From Fallopia convolvulus (Eukaryota; Streptophyta; Magnoliopsida; Caryophyllales; Polygonaceae), in NCBI GenBank assembly GCA_964016875.1, contig OZ024728.1:8792272-8856271 (forward strand): a DNA stretch of 64,000 bases, in the 5' to 3' direction. The notes below the pieces were generated by a model. That model was not told the origin of the DNA, ran no database searches, and worked only from the letters and a program-made list of their open reading frames with translations. Numbering within the stretch: position 1 is the first letter of the stretch; every line of letters begins with the position of its first letter. Below are positions 55,539 through 64,000 of the stretch, in pieces. Both the position numbers and the translations under genes were made by a program.

Positions 55539-56975
55539 CTATGTGTCATCTCGGGTTCTCTTCGGGGCGGCCCGAGAGTTGCCCTTGAGGTCTCGGAACT
55601 TGTGCAGCAAGGTTGCCAAGTTGGGAGTTGATGTTTTTCTCCATGTATCGAACTCTCCGAATTGGGCCTGTGCACCCTTCATCTGATTATTTAGGTCAGC
55701 TCGGACTCCATTGATTTCATTCTTCACTCCATTGATCCCTTCATGCAGTCCATTCACCCATGATGGCGTCTCTTGATAGCCCGAGGGCCTATAAGGGGCA
55801 GCCTTCCTTTCTTGTGGTGGGGGTGCTTGATTTTGACCTTGATTGTAACCTCCCCAAGTGGGATAGTTATTGCTCCTTTCATAATTGCCAGGTGTATTTC
55901 TTTATTGTCCTCTCATGTAATTCACATTAGCATAAGTCTCAACGGCTCTAACCTGCTCAATGTTAGTGCAGGCGGAAGTACTATGGCCATGAGAGCCACA
56001 CTCAAGACATTGTTGAGAGGTTTTCAGAAAACTTATATGTTTCTGCAACCGGTTGATCTCATCTTGTAAGAATTAACCTCCTCTTTATTTGGGCGTAGAG
56101 TCTCCTTTGAGGCAGGGGCACCTGCTGGGTCCCATACATGGCATCATAGTTGGTCAACTTGTCTAGTAATGTCCATGCCTCATCGGGCTCCATCTCTATG
56201 AAACCACAGGCGGTGTGCAGGTTAAATCTGTTCTTCGTCTCAACATTGATCCCCTGAAAGAAAATCTCTTGAAGAACATATTGTGGTTGTCCATGGGTGG
56301 GGCATTGCCTCAGCAGCTCCTTGAATCGCTCCCATGTTTCCACAAAGGTCTCATTAGGCAGCTGGTGATAAGAGGTGATACGTTTCCTTAGCTCCGTAGT
56401 TTTGGATGGAGGGAAAAACTTAGTCATGAATAAATCATGCAAAGCTTTCCATGTCCTAACCGACGTAGGAGGTAAGCTCTCTAACCAGCTCAGGGACTTT
56501 CCTGCAAGAGACCATTTAAAGGCCTTTAATTGGACATACTTAAGAGAAACATCGTCAGTTGCAATGGTATCACATGAATCAATAAAGTTTCGAATATGCT
56601 CCATAGGGCACTCAGTGGGTCTCCCCTCAAATTGAGCCCTTTTTATTAAGGATATAAATTGAGATTTGATCTCAAAGCCTTCTATATGTCGGGAGGCACA
56701 ATAGCTGACTCTGGCACCCTCAGTTCTGGGTGCATGTACTGCTTGGCATTCTTTAGAATAGTATTCAACTATTCCTGCAATTGATCCCTATCAGCTTGCA
56801 ATGCTTCCATCTGTCTGCGCAGGGCAATTATCTGCTGAGCCATCTCTTTAGGTGTGACGGCCATGGTGCGGTTTTCCCGTCTCCTGCGATGAAGAATACG
56901 TTCAGGCTCAGAATAATAATCATATTGATCAAACTCAAGCCGACGTCTTCCTATTTGCATAAACTGAGAAAACAA
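55539..56975 (-). pseudogene. Athila-3 gag
   Basis: Starts near 56975 (MQIGRRRLEFDQYDYYSEPER) with a coiled coil (EMAQQIIALRRQMEALQADR) and meets a stop. It continues in the capsid region from about 56700 (MEHIRNFIDSCD, LKAFKWSLAGKSLSWLESLPP, LHDLFMTKFFPPSKTTELRK, ETWERFKELLRQCPTHG) to a stop at 56059. The zinc knuckle CLECGSHGHSTSAC (about 55970-56015) lies in another frame, with a stop after NYMRGQ. About 60% of residues match Athila-2 gag by eye. Confidence 0.88.
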
Positions 56976-57056
56976 ACAAAAAGAAAACGAATTAGAAATA
57001 AAAACGGGGTCGGGCTATTCCCAAACCCACAAGTAATCAAACACAGCACTATTGCT

Positions 57057-57074
57057 TACCCGGCAACGTCGCTA
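57057..57074 (-). promoter_or_regulatory. Degenerate primer binding site of Athila-3
   Basis: TAGCGACGTTGCCGGGTA on the minus strand, three mismatches to the tRNA-Asp site of Athila-2, three bases from the LTR end. Confidence 0.85.
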
Positions 57075-57077
57075 ATT

Positions 57078-58560
57078 TGTTGATAGGGATTTACTCAACA
57101 ACAAATAAATTTGTGGTCAAGACCCCGTTGTGTATAGGGAGGTCAGGATCGTCCACGAGAAGCAAGGTTATGTTTGATTGCTAATCTAGAAAATAAAAGA
57201 ATGTTGAACGGAAACAAAACACGGAAGATTAACCAAATAACACAAGGTAAAACAGATCGGTACCGACCTTGTCAGGGTCGGTATCGATGCTGTTCTTTAA
57301 CTAGAATGAAGCAGATCAAACACAGAGAATGCAGCTTCGGTACCGAGCCTATAACCTCGGTATCGACCCTGAACAGAATGCACTATGAGATTTCAAACAA
57401 GAGAAAAAGATCTAGGACAAGGGTTTACCACGACATAATCATGCAATTGGGATAGTGTGAATCATAAACAACATGCCTTGAACATAAAGTCACCAACTTT
57501 CGTTGATTAAAGCAAGTAAATCAATCAATTCTCATCAATCAATCAACTTTCTACTTATTTTTGATCCAAAGTTTGTAACTTTCGTTATCAAACAATATCA
57601 ACATTCAAGTTCATAACTTTTCTCTTTCGATTAAGAAATCAACTCGAATTACTTTGACTTTCGCAAAGCATAAGCACAAAACAAGGAGACAAAAGATAAA
57701 AGGCATTCATTCATTCAACACACATCATTCATGCACAATCATGTCGAGTTTCCAACCCCGATCCTAGAAAAGAGAACTACTCACACATGTTTGCAGAAAA
57801 ACAAGCAAAGAAATTGAAAGAGAACATGATTCAAATTAAACTAAAAACTTACTTGAATTAAAACTCAAAAATTGTCTTAGAACACAACTTGAACTAACAA
57901 ACTTCTTCTCCAAGTAACTTGAAAAACAACTAAATCAGCCAAAGCCAAGAGAAAAGGTGCGTGTTTAAGTTTCTCACGTTTCTCTCTCTTGCCAACCAAC
58001 TAACCTCCTCAAACTAAAGCTAAGGCAAGGTATTTATACTAGAAAAGCTATCTAAAAAGTTTCCATAAGGATAGAACTTCCTAAACTAAAAAGATTACGG
58101 AATAAAATCTTTAAAAACTCGAAGTCGGTGCGTCTACCGACACAGGGCAACCTCAGTGTCGACCCTGTCAGGGTCGGTAGACTCTTGCTGAACTCTTGTT
58201 GACTTTGTCTTCACTGCAAGCCTCGGTACCGAACCCACAGGGTCGATATCGAGGTTGTTTTGCCTTGTTCTTTGTACTTTTTCATAGCCTCTTTTGGATT
58301 TTCCGGGATCTTCTCAAGTGTCTTCAAATCTTCCCTTAGCCAACCATATTCCTCTGATTCCTTGCCACCTTAATGTCTCCTAAATGCTCCAATCTTGATC
58401 CAAAAACCTACATAAAACATAAAAACAAAGTAGCTTCCATACCTTTCTCAAAATATGCAAACTCATCCAAAAACACACAAAACAAACACTAAAGCTCAAC
58501 TAAACTAAGCTAAACCACTAAGAGAAACACTTAAAAACTACACTAAAAACTCGAACATCA
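57078..58560 (-). repeat. Athila-3 5' LTR
   Basis: Minus strand TGATGTTCGAGTTTTTAG to CCCTATCAACA, 1483 bp. The start resembles that of Athila-1 (TGATGTCGCACTTTTTAG). A TATA-like TATAAATA lies about 58033 on the minus strand. Dyads at 57257/57278 (21 bp), 57337/57357 (20), 58153/58174 (21) and 58223/58243 (20). Confidence 0.88.
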
Positions 58561-58700
58561 CATGACCCGTGGATCAACCCGAACCCGTACCAAACCCGTA
58601 ACAACCCGGTCCATATGAACCCGGAAATTTTACAACCCGACGACCCGAGACCCGTTTTGACCCAAACCCGAACGCAACCCACCCGACCCATTTTACAGTT
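58561..58700. mobile_element. Fragment of an ACCCGA-rich hAT-like MITE
   Basis: About 140 bp dominated by AACCCG/ACCCGA words, as in the ends of the hAT MITE at 31055-31524. It is cut on the left by the Athila-3 LTR. Its outer end may be TTACAGTTCTA. No duplication could be tested. Confidence 0.5.
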
Positions 58701-60152
58701 CTAGTTCTAATACATACCATGAATACTTATATAGATGAATACTTTGAAGAAAGTGCAAGGTAACTTTTAATTTTCTCTACTTAGTTTGATATTTCAGCTT
58801 AAATATCTTGTCTATGTGATTTCATGTTTTGATGAAATGAGCATGATCAATAGTGTTCGTGTCTCTAATCTATTTTAATGCCAAATCTCTCGTTCAACAA
58901 CGGTATGATTAAACTCAAATACTCTATAAGTCAAAACCCGTTCTTTGCATAGTAAAATGTCATCAATAAAATGACATGTAATGTCCATGTATGAATGCAT
59001 TCTACAATGATCACTTCAAATGTCACTACAAATAGAAATTTTAATATAATTTTCACTAAAAAAAACTTACATGCACAAAGCAAGTTTACGTTATTTATAA
59101 GCTTTCATTACATTTTTCTCGGTGATTTTCTAGAAATCGATTGACAAGCGGGTTGAACATGATTAGTCATCTAATAATTAAAAATAAAAATCTCAACAAT
59201 TTGAAATGCTAAATGATCAACACAAAAAGATTCGACAAGATCATAAATACTAGTTTCATGATTGTAATTAAGTAAATGAGGATTATGAGAAGAAGTTGCA
59301 ACCCGGCGAGTTATGTTTGACCTCGCATCATTCCTATCTTCTCGGAGTGTATCATCTCCATATGCGTGTCTTCATTGTTTCATAGCCTCCACTTTTCCAT
59401 GAATATGTCTTGTAATAATTACAACGAATGGTATATTTCTTGTTAGGTGCATCATAAAATCCCTTTCAAAAATATATTGTACATTCGGATTGAAACTCTC
59501 AAGTGGCCGATGATGATGGTGGTGATTGAAGACAATTCCGATTCTCCCACATTTCCTTAGGGGAATGGGAGTGGACATTATCATCGGAGGCATATGGGCA
59601 TCACTCTCTTGTGAGACAAAAAGGATAATCATAGAATCCATCTATATTTTTTAGAAAAAAATTTAATTAAGAAAGAAAGACAAGGTACTTAGTAAAAGAG
59701 TGTACTATAAGACAAAAAAAAATACTAAAAGCTTAAAAACAATATTTTAATATAAGAAAAAAAATTGAAATATAGAGAGTAAATAATGAAAGATTAAGAA
59801 GAATTGAAGAATTTAAAATTTTTAACAAAACTTTTGAATTGTAAATTTGTATTATATGAGAATGTGAGATTGAGACTTGAGAGTATTAAAGAGAAATGGG
59901 AGAATAAGAGATTGATGTTGGTTGGAAATGGAAAAAAATGTGATTATTATAGGGGTATATTTTGAAAAAAGAGGGATTTTTTTTCTTCAGAAAACCCAAC
60001 TGCTACAAAAATATTTTCCATGTTTTTACTTTAAACTTAGGTAGTTGGGGTTAGTTCACCGGCCCAACGGCTAGATTTTTGTAGTCATTGGAGGTCAGTT
60101 CGAACTTGCGGTTTGACCGGTTTGAACCAGCCAATTCTATCTAAGTATACAG
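58701..60152. other. AT-rich intergenic sequence
   Basis: A minus-strand open stretch 59372-59641 (His-rich centre, FNHHHHHRPLESFN) matches no domain I know and is probably not a gene. The last 120 bases contain GGTTTGACCGGTTTGAACC-like sequence that resumes beyond the Pack-MULE. Confidence 0.45.
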
Positions 60153-60161
60153 TAAAAAATA

Positions 60162-61323
60162 GGGAAATTTTTTTTGGTACCCTCGAGATTTCGACTTTTC
60201 CTTTTGGTGCCCAATTTTTTTTTGTATTCCTTTTGGTACCCTCCTACTTTTAAGAAAGTCCTTTCCGTAGCCTAAATACACCCAAAACCAAAAATCCATC
60301 CATATCCCTAAAATTTTTCCGTTAACTATTTAAAAAAATAAAAAATTGTTTTTTTACCCCTCTTTACTTTTCACTTAGGTTCACTTTTTCTCACTGTACT
60401 CGCACGACAAGGGCGACCGGCGACCCACAGAGGAAGGCGACCAAGGCCGGTGAGTTTGGGGCCAAGAACCAGACCGGTGAGGTCGGAATCCGAGTCCGAC
60501 GAGGAGATTGCGAATCAGGTGCGACCCAAGGTGCGAATCTGAGGCATGCGATTTAAGGCGATGAGGCCATCAAATAACGCCGGTGAGTCGAAGGGCCACG
60601 AGGTCAGTACTGTCGGCGAATCCGAGCCTATTCCATGGGCTTCTCCGCTGACCTCGCCGCCCAAGCCCTCGCTGCCACAGGCGGCTCCTCCGTCGCTTCG
60701 GATGCGGAATTGGATATTGAACCGCCAACACCCAACCACCCAATCTACCGCCGCCAACATCACAACCACTTCCTCCTCACCAATCTCCTCCCAATCTCAA
60801 TCTCAACAGCCTAAATTAGACCGATTCTTCAACTTCCACCTTAAACCCTCACCCAAACCCTCATCCAAACCCGCATCCTCCCCGTTAACCCCCAAATCGG
60901 ACACCACACCAGAGATTTCTCTCCCGAAGCGCCGAAAATTTTCGCCTCCTCCAGCTTCGTCGCAATCTTCGCCTCCGAATCAGCCTGTAGGTTGTAGCAG
61001 AGCGCATGCGCCCTAGAACCATCGACGGCGTGATCGGCCAAGACCATATCCTGGGGCCCACTTCCCCTGCGCTCCTCCGTGTTACATTATAGGGTAAATG
61101 GGTAATCTGAGTGAAAAGTAAAGAGGGGTAAAAAAATAATTTTCTATTTTTTTAAATAGTTAACGGAAAATTTTAGGAATATGGATGGATTTTTGGTTTT
61201 GGGTGTATTTAGGCTACGGAAAGGAATTTTTTAAAATTAGGAGGGTACCAAAAGGAATACAAAAAAGAATTTGGCCGCCAAAAGGAAAAATCGAAACCTT
61301 GAGGATACCAAAAGGAATTTCCC
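60162..61323. mobile_element. Pack-MULE carrying a captured host gene fragment
   Basis: TAAAAAATA at 60153-60161 and 61324-61332 is a 9-bp target duplication. The terminal inverted repeats are long, about 215 bp (60162-60380 and 61105-61323), starting GGGAAATT on both strands and sharing CCTTTTGGTACCCTCC and CCTTTCCGTAGCCTAAAT. Between them is GC-rich coding-like sequence unlike the AT-rich surroundings. Long inverted repeats, a 9-bp duplication and a host gene piece define a Pack-MULE. No transposase gene is present. Confidence 0.93.
60635..61083 (+). pseudogene. Captured N-terminal fragment of a WRNIP1-type AAA ATPase gene
   Basis: Inside the Pack-MULE the ATG at 60635 opens MGFSADLAAQALAATGG, a UBA-like start as in plant WRNIP1 homologues. 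About 60707 the frame shifts to NWILNRQHPTTQ, then QQPKLDRFFNFHLKP, a Pro/Ser-rich linker and PEISLPKRRKFSPPP. About 60990 a second frame change precedes AERMRPRTIDGVIGQDHILG, the conserved segment just before the ATPase Walker A region. The fragment stops at 61083, before the P-loop. The parent protein acts at stalled replication forks. The two frame breaks make this copy non-coding for a useful product. The family call rests on recalled sequence patterns. Confidence 0.82.
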
Positions 61324-61332
61324 TAAAAAATA

Positions 61333-61815
61333 TAAAAGGGTCAAACTGACGGTTTGGTTGGTTCCGATTGCCAACCGCCATCTAAATCTAGTTCAATTGA
61401 AATTCGATTGATCAGTATTCGTACAATCGAAATATTATTCAACCGAAACTGGATGCAACCAAAATCCAATTGAACTAAGACCCGACTTAACCATAATATG
61501 ATTCAACCAGAACCAAATTCAACCAATTCTCAATTCAAGTGAATCCGAACTCAACTGATTCCCAATTCAACTTTATTCTGATTCAACCGAAACCCGATTC
61601 AAGACGAAATTGCAAAATCTCACTCAATCTGAAATCCTTCTTAGTCAAAACCAAACTCAACCAAGATAGCTTGACCGATTTAAGTTATCCGAAGAAATGA
61701 AACCCGGCTCGACTCAATGATACCCGATTACCCAAAATACACGCCATGTAAGCATGTAACCATCCGAAATCCGAATGACCTGCCCGAAACCAACTCGTTT
61801 CCCACCCCTAGTCAC
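61333..61815. repeat. Degenerate AACCGA/GATTCAACC-rich sequence, probable hAT-like remnant
   Basis: Imperfect repeats of words such as GATTCAACCGAAACC over about 450 bp, ending TTTCCCACCCCTA, which resembles a hAT terminus. Similar GGTTTGACC words lie left of the Pack-MULE (60100-60135), so the Pack-MULE seems to have inserted into this remnant. Confidence 0.5.
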
Positions 61816-62698
61816 AAGAATCAGGCTGCATAGCTACGCCATTTAGAAAAACCTCCAATACCAAATCGGCAAGTGAATAGTGTAATTATGAGCATTATCT
61901 TATATTAACATGGTTTTATAACGTCATTTTTTTCTCTAAAATATGCACTGAACATGATTTCAAACTTATAAATAATTTTCTAGATTGATTAATTTAGAAT
62001 TTTATTATATTTTTTATAGTTTAAAGATTTTCTAAATTAGGCTATATAAAGATTTTCTTTTGTTTTTTTAGAAAGGATAATTCTTTTTTAAATGTTATTC
62101 CTTATATGGATAGCTAAGCGAGCATATTAAAGTATTGAACTCACATAATCTGATGCTCAAACTCCACCGGAATGTCGCCTAGCACTTGTACATAGCTAGA
62201 TAACAGGCTAAACTAGTACACAAAAACTCGGCTCACTCGCCTGAAATGAAGAGACAGGACTGAAACCTGAAACCTGTGAGCCTAATTGATGTACACATTA
62301 AGCTTAACTGCCAAACCTTGAATCCAAAATCAGTTTTTTTTTTAGCAACACAATCAGAATTCAATCACTAATAACGCAAACCCTTGCATCTAAGGGACAA
62401 AAAAGTTACTATGAAGAAAACTTCAAGATGCGCCACTTCAAGAATTTGTCATGGGAGATGCTACCAGATTTACCCCTTTTTAAGTGTATAGATTCCAAAA
62501 GAGGTATTACAAAAACTTACAAAAAGGGCACACTTCCAACAGGTTAGGCTAGCTAGCTAACATCTACTTTGAACTTAGCTCTATCCACAAAAACACAAAA
62601 GAAGCATATGACACCACTGGCTACACCCAATTCAAAAACCAACCCATAAGAACCGTAGACTAATAATGCTAGAAAGGCACATTAACTAGTAGGACAAG
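61816..62698. other. Intergenic sequence and 3' UTR of the deacetylase gene
   Basis: AT-rich, no open frame. The part near 62400-62698 is probably the 3' UTR of the minus-strand gene. Confidence 0.5.
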
Positions 62699-64000
62699 TT
62701 AACAAATTCTACGAGTTTTATGGAGGAGCTTCTTACAAATGACGCGATAAAGTAGCCTCTTCCTTCCCAACTTCCACCATACTGGCAACACAGTTCGTCT
62801 TCTCTTTATCATCCTCTTCTCTGTTAAAAGTACACGAACGTGGAAATAAGCAATCTGAGATGGACTGAACCATCATAACGGTATCAAGGTTATGCCTAAT
62901 ACTGCATGGAAAGTTTTATATTGCAAAATACAGGATTTTCTGTTTTGGTAAGAAGAGATCTCAAGTACACCAGAACTGATCGAAACTAAGGTAATGAAAT
63001 TTGCCAACAGATTCCAAAATAAATAAATAACGAATTTAATAAAAATGCTTTCATTAAGTGTCCACTTTAAAGTATTTCCAGGCTCTTCTTTGCGGAAAAT
63101 GACGTAATGATTAGTCTTCAAGTAAAGGGCACAAGGTTACATGAAAGAGAAGGAGAAAGAAGAAGTCAACAACAGAAATTACTAACTTTTGGTCTGCCAG
63201 AAAGCTTCCCAAAGTTTATGCAATATTGGGAAGTAATAGTTAGCGCATGGCCAATACTGCCTTTGGATTCCCAATACTTCCAGAACAGTACGTAAACCGG
63301 ATCGGGACGGTCCAATGCTCTCCAATGAGTACTCGGGAATTTCACCAAGCAATACCTTTATAATGTCACAAGTCATAAGGAAATGTAAAAAATAAAGATA
63401 AAAAGAACTATTGAAAAGAAAGATATAGCAATCTTTGTCAATAGGTTTAAGCATCTTTTTACAGGAAATACCTTGATTACTGCAGTTGCAGAGGAGGATA
63501 TTGATCGGAGGTTATAGCTGTCATCAAAATTATCAAAGTGCATCAATCAGCAACACTTAAATGAATAAGAATCCACCATAAATGGACATTACTAAAAGTA
63601 GACACTCACCCGCCTTCTAGTATGACAAGGAGCTTTCCACCTGAAAGCGTGCTCAGCATATGAGTCATGGATGCATAGCCATCAGGAGTTATCTACAGAA
63701 TATTTCCAAGGAATAGATAGATATAATCAAATCTAGATTACAGCTCCAACTACGGTATAGTTACAGAGTTAAGATGGTTTCCCCCTCTAAAATTTTTAAG
63801 GAATGTTTAGCAGTTGATATTCATTCGATAAACGGCCTAGATTGATTCTATATAAGAGCAGCTAGCCTATTCCAGTTAGAATTATTTTAGGCCATTAAAT
63901 CCCACATTTCAAGAAACCAGATCCTTACATCGCAACAACCAAGTGGATCCCCTCTTGCAGCGTCAAATCCGGATGATATAATGGTGAAATCAGGAGCAAA
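62699..64000 (-). CDS. HDA5: Class II histone deacetylase, HDA5-like, last five exons (5' part beyond the window)
   Basis: Exons: 64000-63929, 63692-63610, 63517-63472, 63355-63187 and 62820-62699. All introns are GT-AG and all phases agree. Exon 1 in view ends the catalytic domain with SSGFDAARGDPLGCCD, whose first Asp is a zinc ligand. Then THMLSTLSGGKLLVILEGG joins across an intron to YNLRSISSSATAVIK, and this Tyr is the catalytic one. The next exon reads VLLGEIPEYSLESIGPSRSG and VLEVLGIQRQYWP. The last exon is basic (RRRTVLPVWWKLGRKRLLYR) and ends RRIC with TAA at 62699. The tail WWK.GRK.LLY is typical of the HDA5/HDA18 group. The enzyme removes acetyl groups from lysines of histones or other proteins. 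No defects are seen in the visible part. The exons follow from family patterns and frame continuity. Confidence 0.92.

Larger units (their letters stand above)
48470..58560 (-). mobile_element. Athila-3, LTR retrotransposon truncated at its 3' end
   Basis: From the right: 5' LTR (58560-57078), degenerate tRNA-Asp primer site, gag, protease, RT, RNase H, integrase, spacer and the env-position ORF. Homology stops about 48470 inside the tail of that ORF, twenty bases from the Stowaway element. There is no polypurine tract or 3' LTR. Every coding domain carries stops or frameshifts. The right flank is a hAT-like ACCCGA-rich remnant, so Athila-3 appears to have inserted into it. Confidence 0.93.

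Noticed and set aside
59372..59641. 89-codon minus-strand frame with a His run
   Set aside because: No domain recognised and the surroundings are AT-rich non-coding; it could be a remnant, but I cannot support a gene.

Overview
The window is a plant nuclear segment, probably from an asterid eudicot. This rests on Athila- and Tat-lineage Ty3/gypsy elements with tRNA-Asp primer sites, an L1-type LINE, PIF/Harbinger, hAT, Mutator and Stowaway elements, GT-AG introns, a plant TCP factor and a class II plant histone deacetylase. No prokaryotic features are seen.

Layout. Positions 1-27583 form a nested transposon block with at least five layers. The oldest layer is an autonomous PIF/Harbinger element (about 13276-27583, minus strand) with a DDE transposase gene and a Myb/SANT-like partner gene. 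A LINE (13644-24157) sits inside the transposase coding sequence between 15-bp target-site duplications. A 3'-truncated Athila element (19750-23464) sits inside the 5' part of that LINE. A Tat/Retand-type element (its 3' half, 7898-13275) abuts the distal end of the Harbinger element, and an Athila element (1-7897) interrupts the Tat pol gene. Positions 27584-43735 are AT-rich and gene-poor, with well-delimited MITEs: Mutator-type 30029-30213, hAT 31055-31524, Tourist-type 32197-32675 and 36740-36914. A weak candidate transcript leader lies at 33250-36463. A two-exon CYC/TB1-class TCP gene resembling BRC1 is at 43736-44782 (minus). A Stowaway MITE (48129-48449) borders a second large 3'-truncated Athila element (48470-58560, minus). 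A Pack-MULE (60162-61323) carries a frameshifted N-terminal fragment of a WRNIP1-type AAA ATPase gene. The last five exons of an HDA5-like histone deacetylase gene occupy 62699-64000 (minus), and the gene continues past the window.

The most unusual signal is a short self-complementary unit, GGTCG-N4-CGACC, present dozens of times in all three Athila elements. It lies in the gag linker, the RNase H-integrase linker, the env-position ORF, the UTRs and the LTRs. Copies nearly always come as pairs spaced exactly 21 bp start to start, in coding and non-coding parts alike. Each element has its own central four bases, while the half-site and the spacing stay constant.

Intact-looking host genes are only the TCP gene and the deacetylase 3' part. 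Most transposon genes carry frameshifts or stops. Coordinates of introns and element ends were read by eye and are inferences unless direct repeats or reading-frame continuity are cited.
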